This document shows positions 26,453 through 35,903 of a stretch of DNA of 64,000 nt, piece after piece. The translations under genes were made by a program, and so were the position numbers. The notes beneath the pieces are model-generated. The model searched no databases, was not told the origin of the DNA, and saw only the letters and a list, made by a program, of their open reading frames with translations. The stretch comes from JAAFHZ01 sp964247085. GTDB lineage: Bacteria; Cyanobacteriota; Cyanobacteriia; Cyanobacteriales; Chamaesiphonaceae. Position 1 is the first letter of the stretch. Each line of letters starts with the position of its first letter. The stretch lies in assembly GCA_964247085.1 (NCBI GenBank), contig CAXTSX010000011.1:1-64000 (forward strand), in the 5' to 3' direction.

Positions 26453-27091
26453 TTAGTAATACCAATTAGAGTAAACCTTTACAGGGGGGGTGGTAGTTAA
26501 CATTTTGTAATAATTCTTCAACTTCTCCCTTTCTCCCTTCATTTGGGAATTGATTACACCAATCTCCCTAATTAGATGCCAAGGAAAAAATTCATGAATC
26601 AGGAATTCAGCTTGTCTGCGTCGCTTTCTATCCCCATCTTCATCTGTATCAGCCCAGTAATTCGTGTTCATCACATCCCAGTCAATTTGATTTGACAAGA
26701 AATTCAGATCGTTGTAAAAAGATGAATATCCCATAATGGCGTGACCATCAGTAAAAGCGAATTCGATCTCGGTAGATGAGACAGACTCAGCCTCACAGAC
26801 AAAATAGATAATTGAATTTTGACCTTCTTGATAACCTGCCACATTACCCATTTTAATTGCGTAGAGCATTGGAGAACATGGAGCAAAGTAAAAAGGAATG
26901 TAGTCATGTAATACTCCTTTTGCGCCATAGGGAACGCGAACTGTCGCTCGTCTATCTTGAATGCCTTGATGAGCGATATCGGCATAACCAATCTGTTTTT
27001 GGTCGAGCATATTCTTAGCCATCAATCCCCCCGCATCAATAATCGACTCCAGGTTGCGGATATGGGTCATGTGATAGATGGAGGTAGGCAT
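26453..27091 (-). CDS. darT: DarT toxin (DNA ADP-ribosyltransferase)
   Basis: This 212-residue DUF4433 protein transfers ADP-ribose from NAD to thymidine in single-stranded DNA. Hallmarks: YHMTHIRNLESII at the N-terminus, YADIAHQGIQDRRATVRVP, LHDYIPFYFAPCSPMLYAI, and RRRQAEFLIHEFFPW with the catalytic Glu at residue 162. It is the first gene of a minus-strand operon with darG 50 nt downstream. DarTG pairs act as phage defence by modifying phage DNA. Confidence 0.92.
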   Translation of the reverse strand: MPTSIYHMTHIRNLESIIDAGGLMAKNMLDQKQIGYADIAHQGIQDRRATVRVPYGAKGVLHDYIPFYFAPCSPMLYAIKMGNVAGYQEGQNSIIYFVCEAESVSSTEIEFAFTDGHAIMGYSSFYNDLNFLSNQIDWDVMNTNYWADTDEDGDRKRRRQAEFLIHEFFPWHLIREIGVINSQMKGEREKLKNYYKMLTTTPPVKVYSNWYY

Positions 27092-27246
27092 CAGAATGCT
27101 GGGGACTATGACAGATATTAGATTAGTACTATATCAGAACAGTCAGTCGTCAGGCAGTACAACGTAGAAGGGTTGAGCATTACGCTAATATGACTCGATC
27201 TTAATAATATTGCGATCTCTCATAAGTAACCATAGAAATTAAAGAC

Positions 27247-27296
27247 TAAAAAAAGACGGCATCAAGACTCCGATTATAACTCGAAGATTGATGCCG
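27247..27296 (-). terminator. Terminator of ftsH
   Basis: Stem CGGCATCAA (27257-27265) / TTGATGCCG (27288-27296) is followed on the minus strand by a run of seven Ts. It lies 38 nt after the ftsH stop and insulates the downstream darT operon from ftsH. Confidence 0.8.
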
Positions 27297-27333
27297 CCAT
27301 TAAAATCCATGTGTTATGCAGAGTATGTTTTCT

Positions 27334-29067
27334 CTAAACTACACACTGTGCCTGAGCCAACAAACCTTCCAGTTCGCTACCCTCTAGCACCTCTCGATCG
27401 AGCAACTGCTCCGCGATCGATCCCAACAAATCCCGATTAGATTCCAAGATCTGCTTCGCCGTCGCATAGGCACTGTCGATCATCTCTTTGACTTGTCGAT
27501 CGATCTGCTGCGCCGACTCCTCACTGATCGATCGACGATTGCTGCCCCCCATAAATTGACTAGCCGCTCTGTCAAAAGCCACTGGCCCCAGCACCGCACT
27601 CATCCCATACTGCGTAATCGCCCGCTCCGCTAAATCCGTGGCCTTTTGGATATCATCAGCCGCTCCGGTGGAAACCTGGCCAAAGACCAATTCCTCGGCA
27701 ACTCGACCGCCTAACAGCGTGGCAATCTGACCGGTGATTTCCTCGGCTACCAACAGGAAGCGATCCTCTTCGGGGACTTGGAGGGTATAGCCCAACGCCC
27801 CCATCCCCCGGGGCACGATCGAGATTTTGCTGACCTTGCCGCCACCGGGAGTCAAAGCCCCTACCAAGGCATGACCGACTTCGTGGTAAGCCACGGTTTT
27901 GCGTTCGATCGGATTCAAGACCCGTGCCCGATTTTCTAAGCCCGCTACGATCCGCTCAAAGGCGGCCTCAAAATCACTGATTAACACCGCTGGCCGATCT
28001 GATCGAGCGGCCAATAAAGCGGCTTCGTTCACCAAGTTTGCTAAGTCGGCACCGCTAAAACCGGCGGTTTGAGTGGCCACCTGTTCTAGTTGGACGCTGT
28101 CATCAAGAGTGACTGGCTGGGCATGGACTTTCAAGATTGCCACCCGTCCCAATTTGTCTGGTCGATCAACAGTGACTTGCCGATCGAACCGACCAGGACG
28201 ACGCAGTGCCGCATCTAATACCTCTGGGCGATTGGTGGCACCGATTAAAATGACTCCACTATTGCTCCCGAATCCATCCATCTCTACCAACAACTGGTTG
28301 AGGGTTTGTTCCCGTTCATCGTTACCGCCGCCCATTTGGGGATTATTACTACGGGCTTTGCCGATCGCATCGAGTTCATCAATGAAAATAATACAAGGGG
28401 CTTGCCGTTTGGCTTTGGTAAACAAATCCCTAACTCTGGCCGCACCCACGCCGACAAATACTTCCACAAACTCCGAGCCGGAAATACTGAAGAAAGGCAC
28501 GCCCGCTTCACCGGCTACTGCTTTAGCCAACAATGTTTTGCCAGTGCCCGGCGGGCCCACTAACAATACACCCTTGGGGATTTTGGCACCTAAGCGCCGA
28601 TATTTTTGACCATTTTTCAAAAAGTCCACTACTTCCTGTAGCTCTTGCTTCGCTTCGGTGACCCCAGCGACATCGCTAAAGGTAATCCCAGTTTGGCCTT
28701 GACTATAAACTTTGGCCTTGCTCTTGCCCACACCCATGGCACCTAACCCGCTGCCTCCGCCATCTTCTTTCTGGAGGAGCCAAGCTGTAGCTAGAGCCAA
28801 CACCGGGATACTCAAGGTCATTAACATCGTAGGCCAGGGGCTGGGGGCTTTGGTCACAGTAGGAGTTTCCACTTGATAGCTCACCCCTTGCTCTTGTAAT
28901 AGTTCGATCAAAGCGGCATGGTCACCTTCTACCGGGGTATTAAAGACTTCTAGTCCCAGATCTGTAGTGACGATGTATTCAATCATACCGGTCAAGAACT
29001 TAACCTGCTGTACGCGATCGGCTTTCACCTGACTCAAGAAATCGAGGTAGCTAGTAACGTTAGACAC
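27334..29067 (-). CDS. ftsH: FtsH-type ATP-dependent zinc protease
   Basis: This 577-residue membrane protease has AAA+ motifs GPPGTGKTLLAKAVAGEA (Walker A), IIFIDELDAIG (Walker B), the second-region-of-homology stretch RRPGRFDRQ and the zinc site HEVGH near residue 390. The N-terminus differs from ordinary FtsH: residues 1-75 form a soluble-looking region and only one membrane segment is evident (about residues 76-98, within PWPTMLMTLSIPVLALAT), whereas typical members have two and exceed 610 residues. It is therefore a short, one-helix type, perhaps a specialised paralogue. Confidence 0.93.
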   Translation of the reverse strand: MSNVTSYLDFLSQVKADRVQQVKFLTGMIEYIVTTDLGLEVFNTPVEGDHAALIELLQEQGVSYQVETPTVTKAPSPWPTMLMTLSIPVLALATAWLLQKEDGGGSGLGAMGVGKSKAKVYSQGQTGITFSDVAGVTEAKQELQEVVDFLKNGQKYRRLGAKIPKGVLLVGPPGTGKTLLAKAVAGEAGVPFFSISGSEFVEVFVGVGAARVRDLFTKAKRQAPCIIFIDELDAIGKARSNNPQMGGGNDEREQTLNQLLVEMDGFGSNSGVILIGATNRPEVLDAALRRPGRFDRQVTVDRPDKLGRVAILKVHAQPVTLDDSVQLEQVATQTAGFSGADLANLVNEAALLAARSDRPAVLISDFEAAFERIVAGLENRARVLNPIERKTVAYHEVGHALVGALTPGGGKVSKISIVPRGMGALGYTLQVPEEDRFLLVAEEITGQIATLLGGRVAEELVFGQVSTGAADDIQKATDLAERAITQYGMSAVLGPVAFDRAASQFMGGSNRRSISEESAQQIDRQVKEMIDSAYATAKQILESNRDLLGSIAEQLLDREVLEGSELEGLLAQAQCVV

Positions 29068-29182
29068 TATGGTGTTTCCCTTAATGATGAAGGTGAGTTA
29101 CGGTCAGGACTTGTTTCCTGAATATCATCATAGGTGATTGCCTGGAATTCACTAAGTGTGGTTCTTACAACAGATCGATCGG

Positions 29183-29881
29183 CTATCCGCTAACTCCATT
29201 GGGCGGGGGATCGGTCTCGATCCGGAAATCATAGTTAATTTTGCCTTGAGTCTTAATGATTTTGCCAGTGGCGAATAAAATATCCAGTAATTGCTCGATA
29301 TCTGGTTCGCTGGGTTGGTATTTTACCAACAGGGATTTTAAATATTTATATAAAGCCGATTTGGTTTTTGGTCTGCTTTTGGGATCGATCGACAAGATCT
29401 TCGGCAGAGCAATCTCTGCCAAAAAATCGGGAGAATAGGTTAGATCGTTAGACTGAGACAGCCGATCCAAGTTTTCGATCCGTTTGCAAGAAATTCCCAG
29501 CTGACCGAGATGTTGAATCAACGGATCAAAACCGCGATCGCGGGACAGAATCACAAAATTGGTGGCCGGAGCTTGCAAACTGAGCTGACCGAGATAAAAG
29601 ACAATATGGAAGTCCAAGGTATTCGGCCCAATGCCTTCCACCCCAATCCATTCCACTGTGGCACCCAATTGATGTGCTTCCCGCACCAACTCAAAGGGAA
29701 TCTTGGTCTGGGCACAACCCACAAAAATAAAGATCTTGAGATTAGGGCGCTGAATGCAGGACAGCCGAATCTGCGTAATATTCTCGTAATCAATGAACAG
29801 AATGGTATTCGGCGTGTTTTCGTCGCAGAGGGTTAAGTCGGTTTTACTGGGGACTGGGGTCTTAAAAGGTTGATTGATCAT
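29183..29881 (-). CDS. NYN/PIN-like domain protein
   Basis: This 232-residue protein has a PIN-fold core in residues 25-150: first acidic strand TILFIDYENI, then IFVGCAQTKIPFELV, the GPNTLDFHIVFYLGQL helix with a conserved Asp, and FVILSRDRGFDPLIQHL. This is the pattern of NYN/PIN-like proteins found next to tRNA or RNA metabolism genes. The C-terminal part looks like a small winged-helix domain. Divergent from tgt, 77 nt away. Possible RNase; target unknown. Confidence 0.75.
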   Translation of the reverse strand: MINQPFKTPVPSKTDLTLCDENTPNTILFIDYENITQIRLSCIQRPNLKIFIFVGCAQTKIPFELVREAHQLGATVEWIGVEGIGPNTLDFHIVFYLGQLSLQAPATNFVILSRDRGFDPLIQHLGQLGISCKRIENLDRLSQSNDLTYSPDFLAEIALPKILSIDPKSRPKTKSALYKYLKSLLVKYQPSEPDIEQLLDILFATGKIIKTQGKINYDFRIETDPPPNGVSG

Positions 29882-29958
29882 CTATAAAAAGGGGGCAAAA
29901 TCAGGATTCAGATTGCTCTTACTGCTAAGATACATCAGTTATTTAGGGATCGATCGCT

Positions 29959-31089
29959 GTGGGCAATTTCACATTTCAGTGTCAGGGCAAATGTAGCCAC
30001 ACCCGAGCGCGGGCCGGTACCTTTACCACCCCGCACGGAGTAGTGGAAACGCCCAGATTCATGCCTGTCGGCACGCAAGCCACTGTTAAAACTCTGACTT
30101 CTGAGCATTTGGTACAGGCTCAAGCCCAAATGGTCTTGTCCAATACCTACCACCTGCACCTGCGACCGGGCGAAGATATTATCGCCGAGGCTGGGGGTCT
30201 GCACAAATTCATGAATTGGCATGGCCCGATGCTGACTGATTCTGGCGGTTTTCAGGTGTTCAGCCTCAGCAAGACCCGGAAACTGACCGAGGAAGGGGTT
30301 ACTTTCAAGTCCCCATTAGACGGGCGGCTGATTTTCATTTCGCCGGAAAAATCCATCCAGATCCAAAATGCCTTGGGTGCTGATGTGATTATGGCGTTTG
30401 ATGAATGTCCACCCTATCCCGCTACCAAAGAAGAAGTAATAGCGGCCACCGATCGCACCCAACGGTGGTTAGCCCGTTGTATTGAAGCCCATCAACGCCC
30501 CCAGGATCAAGCCCTGTTCCCGATTGTCCAGGGGGGAGTGCATTTAGACCTGCGGGCAGCAGCGGCAGCAGCGCTCAGTGAATTTGACATGCCCGGCTAT
30601 GCGATCGGTGGGGTGAGTGTGGGGGAACCAGCTCACTTTATCCATGACATTGTGCGGGCGACCGCGCCGTTATTACCGATCGATAAGCCCCGCTATTTGA
30701 TGGGGGTGGGAACCTACAAAGAAATGGCGATCGCCATTGCCTCCGGCATTGATCTATTTGACTGTGTGATCCCGACGCGGGTGGCGCGACACGGGGCGGC
30801 TTTTGTACGCGGGGAGCGCTGGAATATCAAAAATGCCGGGTTCAAGCGGGACTTTACGCCCTTGGATGACGAATGTCCTTGCTACACTTGCCAAAACTTT
30901 AGTCGCGCTTATCTGTGTCATTTGATTCGCTGCAAAGAAGTTACTGGTTTTACTTTGTTAGCGCTGCACAATGTGACGGAGCTGATTCGGTTTACGACTA
31001 GAATTCGGGAGGCTATTTTGGCGGACAGGTTTGTGGATGAGTTTGGGGAATGGTTGGCCGAAGTAGATACCAGCTGGCGCGGAGCTTAG
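29959..31089 (+). CDS. tgt: Queuine tRNA-ribosyltransferase
   Basis: This 376-residue enzyme exchanges guanine-34 for preQ1 in tRNAs with GUN anticodons. It starts at GTG 29959. Signatures: MPVGTQATVKTLT, LSNTYHLHLRPG, LTDSGGFQVFSLS (substrate Asp/Ser), IMAFDECPP, the catalytic Asp in LFDCVIPTRVARHG, and the zinc site DDECPCYTCQNFSRAYLCHLI. Full length and intact. Confidence 0.96.
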   Translation: MGNFTFQCQGKCSHTRARAGTFTTPHGVVETPRFMPVGTQATVKTLTSEHLVQAQAQMVLSNTYHLHLRPGEDIIAEAGGLHKFMNWHGPMLTDSGGFQVFSLSKTRKLTEEGVTFKSPLDGRLIFISPEKSIQIQNALGADVIMAFDECPPYPATKEEVIAATDRTQRWLARCIEAHQRPQDQALFPIVQGGVHLDLRAAAAAALSEFDMPGYAIGGVSVGEPAHFIHDIVRATAPLLPIDKPRYLMGVGTYKEMAIAIASGIDLFDCVIPTRVARHGAAFVRGERWNIKNAGFKRDFTPLDDECPCYTCQNFSRAYLCHLIRCKEVTGFTLLALHNVTELIRFTTRIREAILADRFVDEFGEWLAEVDTSWRGA

Positions 31090-31104
31090 GGTCATAAAAA
31101 TTTG

Positions 31105-34100
31105 TTATGTTGCTGTCCCAAAGCCGCCGCCTCCTGGTGTTTCAATCACAAACACATCCCCCGGCTCCATCGCCACCTCCGCCTTACTCCCTAAAATTTC
31201 CTGACGACCATCCGCTCGATCGATCCAATTTTTCCCCACCGCTCCAGCCCCGCCGCCCTGCAATCCAAACGGCGGTATGATCCGGTGACCAGAAAGAATT
31301 GCTGCTGTCATTGCTTCCCTAAAACGGATTCGCCGTACCACGCCATTTCCACCCTGGTGTAAGCCCTGTCCCCCAGTCTGCTGCCGGATAGCAAAATTCT
31401 CAATCACTACCGGAAAGCGCCATTCCAACATCTCTGGATCAGTCAACCGCGAATTGGTCATATGGGTTTGCACTGCGTCCGTGCCGTCAAAGGTCGCTCC
31501 GGCTCCCGAGCCGCCACAGATCGTTTCGTAATATTGATATTGGTGATTGCCAAAGGTGAAATTGTTCATGGTGCCCTGGGAAGCCGCTAGTGACCCTAAA
31601 GCTCCATAGAGCGCATCAGTGACCACTTGCGAAGTTTCCACATTACCGGCCACGACTGCCGCTGGATAATGCGGATTCAGCATCGAACCTGCTGGAATCA
31701 CAATTTCTATGGGGCGCAGACAACCGGCATTGAGCGGAATATCATCGGCTACCAAACTACGGAAAACATAGATTACGGCGGCTTTACAGACTGATACTGG
31801 GGCATTGAAATTATTGGGTTGTTGCAGCGAGGTGCCTGTGAAGTCAATTTTGGCGCGGCGCTGGGGGTGATCGATCGACACCGTCACTGCTATTTGGTTG
31901 CCATCGTCCATGGGATAAATAAAGCTCCCATTTTGTAAAACATCAATCACCCGCCGGACAGATTCCTCAGCCTGATCCTGCACATGTTGCATGTAAGCTT
32001 GCACTACGGATAAACCATAGTGGTCTACCATTTTAAGTAGTTCTTGGCTACCCTTGGCATTGGCAGCGATCTGCGCTTGCAGATCAGCTAGATTTTGTTG
32101 AGGATTGCGAGCCGGATATTTGCCACTAGCCAGTAATTCAAATAGTTCTGGCTCTCTTAAATGTCCTCGATCGATCAGCTGAAAGTTATTAATTAGAATG
32201 CCTTCTTCGGTAATGCTGGTACTATTCGGTGGCATCGAACCAGGGGTGATCCCACCAATATCGGCATGATGACCACGAGAGGCCACGTAAAATAGAGGTG
32301 CGCTACTATTACTCTGTTCACTACTGGCGGTAGTGGCAAATACTGGGGTGATCACCGTGATGTCCGGTAAGTGGGTGCCCCCGTGGTAGGGGTCATTCAG
32401 CATATAGACATCCCCCGGTTGCAGGCGCTGACCATGCTCACTAATTAGGGATTGGATGCTGTCACTCATGGAGCCTAAATGTACCGGAATGTGCGGCGCA
32501 TTGGCGATTAATTGACCATGCTGGTCGAAAACAGCACAGGAGAAGTCCAGCCGCTCTTTGATGTTGACAGAGTAACTAGTATTTTGCAGGGTGAAGCCCA
32601 TCTGTTCAGCGATCGCCATAAATAGATGATTGAAAATCTCTAGCAACACCGGATCGGCTTTTTGGGAATTCTCGCTAATGGTAATGGCGGATCGATCGAT
32701 CTCCACTGACTTATTCAGCATCAAATGATTTAGTGCGGTCAATTCCGCTTGCCACCCCCATTCAATGACATTGGTGCCGGTAGCTTCCACGATTAGTGCC
32801 GGGCCAGGAATGATATCCCCCGGCAGTAAACTGGTGCGGAGGAAAATGGGTGCGGCTTGCCAGTCATTCTCGACATAGATCTGCGCCATCGCCGTGGGTG
32901 CCAAGATCGTAGTGCGGCGCTCGGTAATAGTCTGTTCGATCGGGCTGTCCGCTAAGGCAATTACTTCGACCGAAATAGCTTCTACAATCAACGGCTTATT
33001 AGCAACTACAAAACCATATCTTTGCCAATGAGATTGCTCAAATTGCTCGATCATGGCCGACAGACTTCCGGAAGTAACCATCAAGGCTGCATCTGTTCCG
33101 GTATAGCGCAGATACAGTCGCTGTTGTACTTGAATCGCCAGGGCTGCATCGCCGGTTTTTTGCAATTCTGCGGTACCTTTGAGCTGGAGCTCTTGTAGTT
33201 GTTCTTGTAATTTGGTAACTAGTGCTGCTGTCAAAGTTTCTTCAATGGCTAGTTCCTGCATGACCGTTTGGTTGGCCAAGCCCATACCATAAGCTGAGAG
33301 AACTCCGGCATAGGGATGCAGGAAGATCTGATTGATCCCTAAGGCTGCGGCAATGGCACAGGCATGTTGACCACCGGCACCACCAAAGGAACAGAGGGTA
33401 TATTTAGTAATGTCATAACCACGCTGGATCGAGATTTTTTTAATGGCTCCGGCCATTTTTTCAATGGCGATCGATCGAAAACCTTGAGCAACTTGTTCCG
33501 CCGATCGAGAACTGCCAATGGCTAATTGAATGCGATCGGCCAACTCCTCAAACTTTTGCCGGACAACTGCGGCATCTAAGGGCAACTGACCGCTAGACCC
33601 AAACACCTGCGGGAAAAATGCGGGTTGAATGCGACCCAGCAGCACATTGCAATCGGTGACTGTTAGCGGGCCACCCTGACGATAACAGGCTGGACCAGGA
33701 TGGGCTCCCGCCGATTCCGGGCTCACCCGTAAGCGGGATCCATCAAAGCTCAAAATAGAACCGCCACCGGCAGCTACCGTATGGATCGACATCATTGGTG
33801 CCCGCAATCGCACCCCAGCAATTTCGGTTTCAAAGGCGCGTTCGTACTCGCCAGCATAGTGAGCCACATCGGTAGAGGTACCGCCCATATCAAAGCTAAT
33901 TATTTTATCTAATCCAGCTAATTTGCTAGTCTGGACTGCGCCGACCATGCCGCCAGCTGGTCCCGATAGAATGCTGTCTTTACCTTGAAAAGATGGAGCA
34001 TCCATTAATCCGCCGTTAGACTGCATAAACATCAGCCGGCAAGGATTAGCCTCGACCCCTGTGGGCGGAGCTAATTCAGCACTCATTTGTTCTACATACC

Positions 34101-34773
34101 GCCTTAGAATTGGCGACAGGTAAGCATCGACCACGGTAGTGTCTCCCCGACTGACCAGCTTCATCAAGGGACTGACCTGGTGTGAAACGGAGATTTGACT
34201 AAAACCCATTTCTTGGCAGATGGCCGCTACTTGCTGTTCATGACCAGGATAACGATAACCGTGCATCAAAGCGATCGCACAGGCTCGAATGCCATCGGCA
34301 TAGGCCGTTTTTAAACCACTCCGAATTGTCTCTAATGATTCTGTGTTGAGTGGAATCAGTTCTTCGCCAGTCGCACTGTAACGTTCCTCAACTTCTATGA
34401 CCCGCTCATACAACATTTCTGGGAGCACAATGTGACGACTAAAAATGTGGGGGCGATGCTGATAACCAATCCGCAAAGCATCACGAAATCCTTTGGTAAT
34501 CAATAAGACCACTCGATCGCCTTGACGTTCCAATAATGCATTAGTAGCCACTGTTGTTCCCATTTTGATAGCGGCGATATGTTCGGTGGGAATTCGATCT
34601 GTGGCTGATAGTCCCAATATCTCCCGAATTCCTTGTAAAGCGGCATCTTGGTAACAATCTGGATTTTCGGAGAGGAGTTTATGAATGGTCATTTCCCCAT
34701 CGGGTTGACGAGCCACGATGTCGGTAAAAGTACCACCTCGATCGATCCAAAATTGCCATTGATTATTTTTCAT
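31105..34773 (-). CDS. Fused 5-oxoprolinase / hydantoinase A-B protein
   Basis: This 1222-residue protein joins HyuA and HyuB parts, as in ATP-dependent 5-oxoprolinase (5-oxo-L-proline to glutamate). HyuA half (1 to about 690): WIDRGGTFTDIVA at the start, MGTTVATNALLER, FDMGGTSTDVAHY and the GGAGGQHAC glycine motif. HyuB half (about 710-1222): NIKERLDFSCAVFD, NDPYHGGTHLPDITV, RGHHADIGG, GNVETSQVV and FVIETPGGGGFG at the end. Length matches fused oxoprolinases. Divergent from a LysR-type regulator with a palindrome between them. Confidence 0.88.
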   Translation of the reverse strand: MKNNQWQFWIDRGGTFTDIVARQPDGEMTIHKLLSENPDCYQDAALQGIREILGLSATDRIPTEHIAAIKMGTTVATNALLERQGDRVVLLITKGFRDALRIGYQHRPHIFSRHIVLPEMLYERVIEVEERYSATGEELIPLNTESLETIRSGLKTAYADGIRACAIALMHGYRYPGHEQQVAAICQEMGFSQISVSHQVSPLMKLVSRGDTTVVDAYLSPILRRYVEQMSAELAPPTGVEANPCRLMFMQSNGGLMDAPSFQGKDSILSGPAGGMVGAVQTSKLAGLDKIISFDMGGTSTDVAHYAGEYERAFETEIAGVRLRAPMMSIHTVAAGGGSILSFDGSRLRVSPESAGAHPGPACYRQGGPLTVTDCNVLLGRIQPAFFPQVFGSSGQLPLDAAVVRQKFEELADRIQLAIGSSRSAEQVAQGFRSIAIEKMAGAIKKISIQRGYDITKYTLCSFGGAGGQHACAIAAALGINQIFLHPYAGVLSAYGMGLANQTVMQELAIEETLTAALVTKLQEQLQELQLKGTAELQKTGDAALAIQVQQRLYLRYTGTDAALMVTSGSLSAMIEQFEQSHWQRYGFVVANKPLIVEAISVEVIALADSPIEQTITERRTTILAPTAMAQIYVENDWQAAPIFLRTSLLPGDIIPGPALIVEATGTNVIEWGWQAELTALNHLMLNKSVEIDRSAITISENSQKADPVLLEIFNHLFMAIAEQMGFTLQNTSYSVNIKERLDFSCAVFDQHGQLIANAPHIPVHLGSMSDSIQSLISEHGQRLQPGDVYMLNDPYHGGTHLPDITVITPVFATTASSEQSNSSAPLFYVASRGHHADIGGITPGSMPPNSTSITEEGILINNFQLIDRGHLREPELFELLASGKYPARNPQQNLADLQAQIAANAKGSQELLKMVDHYGLSVVQAYMQHVQDQAEESVRRVIDVLQNGSFIYPMDDGNQIAVTVSIDHPQRRAKIDFTGTSLQQPNNFNAPVSVCKAAVIYVFRSLVADDIPLNAGCLRPIEIVIPAGSMLNPHYPAAVVAGNVETSQVVTDALYGALGSLAASQGTMNNFTFGNHQYQYYETICGGSGAGATFDGTDAVQTHMTNSRLTDPEMLEWRFPVVIENFAIRQQTGGQGLHQGGNGVVRRIRFREAMTAAILSGHRIIPPFGLQGGGAGAVGKNWIDRADGRQEILGSKAEVAMEPGDVFVIETPGGGGFGTAT

Positions 34774-34857
34774 TTGGAAGACTTCCCGTATTTGATTGGA
34801 AGGTTGTCTATGACATTAAGAGCAAACCACTAGATTAACAAGACACAATTAAACAAG

Positions 34858-34883
34858 TTACTATATCTTCAGCGATATAGTAA
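34858..34883. promoter_or_regulatory. Candidate LysR-type operator
   Basis: Perfect arms TTACTATATC and GATATAGTAA with a 6-nt spacer (26 bp in total) lie in the 123-bp gap between the oxoprolinase gene and the LysR gene, 13 nt before the regulator ATG. The size is as expected for a LysR dimer site and its position suits autoregulation plus control of the divergent gene. Confidence 0.6.
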
Positions 34884-34896
34884 TGACAGCATCAAA

Positions 34897-35838
34897 ATGA
34901 ATCTCCTTTATCTCAGCAGCATTGAACTACGGCAAATTTGTTACTTTTTAGCTATTGTCGAAGCTGGCAATAACTTCAGTCGAGCCGCTGAGCATTTACA
35001 GATTGAACAACCGCCTCTCAGCCAGCGCATTAAAGCCTTGGAAAAAAAACTAAAATTCCAACTGTTCGATCGACAGCGGCGACCACTACAGTTGACGGCA
35101 GCTGGGGAAATATTTTTAGCGGAGACCCGGCAGTCGCTGATGATGTTGGAGCAAGCTATTACTCATTCCCAGCAGGCTAGTCGCGGTGAAATTGGATTTT
35201 TGTCGATCGGCATTGCCAGTTCAATTTCTAATACAATTCTGCCGGATATTTTAAAAACGTTCTGCGATCGGTTTCCGGCGGTAGAATTAGAACTCTGTGA
35301 ACTGACTGCCGAACAACAAATCCAGGCACTGAAAAATCGACATCTCCAGATTGGATTTGAAGTCATCTCCGATATTCAATTCCAAAATCAGGACTTAACT
35401 ATCCAGCCGATTGTGGAAGAATCACTGATCGTGGCCTTGCCTGCAACCCATCCGCTGGCTGCTCAAACCCATATTCCGCTCACTGCCTTAGCCCAGGAAG
35501 CCTTGATCTTGCCATCGATTCAGGCATTTCCCTTCTACCAAGAATTTATTGATTGTTGTGAACAAGCCGGATTTCAGCCGCGTATTGTCCAAAATGCCAA
35601 AGCAACCTGGATGATTACCATTCTGAGCTTAGTAGTGGCTGAGGTGGGTATTGCTATTTTGCCTAGCAATGTCGAAAATCTGCAACGACGGGGAGTCGTT
35701 TATCGAAGTATTTCAGATATCAATCTCACCAGGAAAATTTCGGTAATATGGAGACCAGATGAGGTGTCGATCGTCATGCGCGAATTCCTGCAAGTGGTTC
35801 AGGAGATATCTGGCAAGCAGATTCTCCATGATATTTAA
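34897..35838 (+). CDS. LysR-family transcriptional regulator
   Basis: This 313-residue protein has the winged-helix DNA-binding domain at residues 8-70 (IELRQICYFLAIVEAGNNFSRAAEHL, then QPPLSQRIKALEKKL) and a periplasmic-binding-like effector domain from about residue 95. It is transcribed divergently from the oxoprolinase/hydantoinase gene, which is the likely target. Effector unknown; 5-oxoproline or a hydantoin would be a natural guess. Confidence 0.92.
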   Translation: MNLLYLSSIELRQICYFLAIVEAGNNFSRAAEHLQIEQPPLSQRIKALEKKLKFQLFDRQRRPLQLTAAGEIFLAETRQSLMMLEQAITHSQQASRGEIGFLSIGIASSISNTILPDILKTFCDRFPAVELELCELTAEQQIQALKNRHLQIGFEVISDIQFQNQDLTIQPIVEESLIVALPATHPLAAQTHIPLTALAQEALILPSIQAFPFYQEFIDCCEQAGFQPRIVQNAKATWMITILSLVVAEVGIAILPSNVENLQRRGVVYRSISDINLTRKISVIWRPDEVSIVMREFLQVVQEISGKQILHDI

Positions 35839-35894
35839 CTATAGTGCCACCCAAAATCTAGAGACTTTTCTCCCTAGAGGATGGCACTATAGTT
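35837..35894. terminator. Stem-loop between convergent genes
   Basis: Exact 13-bp arms AACTATAGTGCCA (35837-35849) and TGGCACTATAGTT (35882-35894) surround a 32-nt loop. It begins at the stop codon of the LysR gene and ends 9 nt before the stop of the convergent epimerase, so a bidirectional terminator or end-protecting hairpin is likely. Confidence 0.5.
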
Positions 35895-35903
35895 CATGGA
35901 GAT

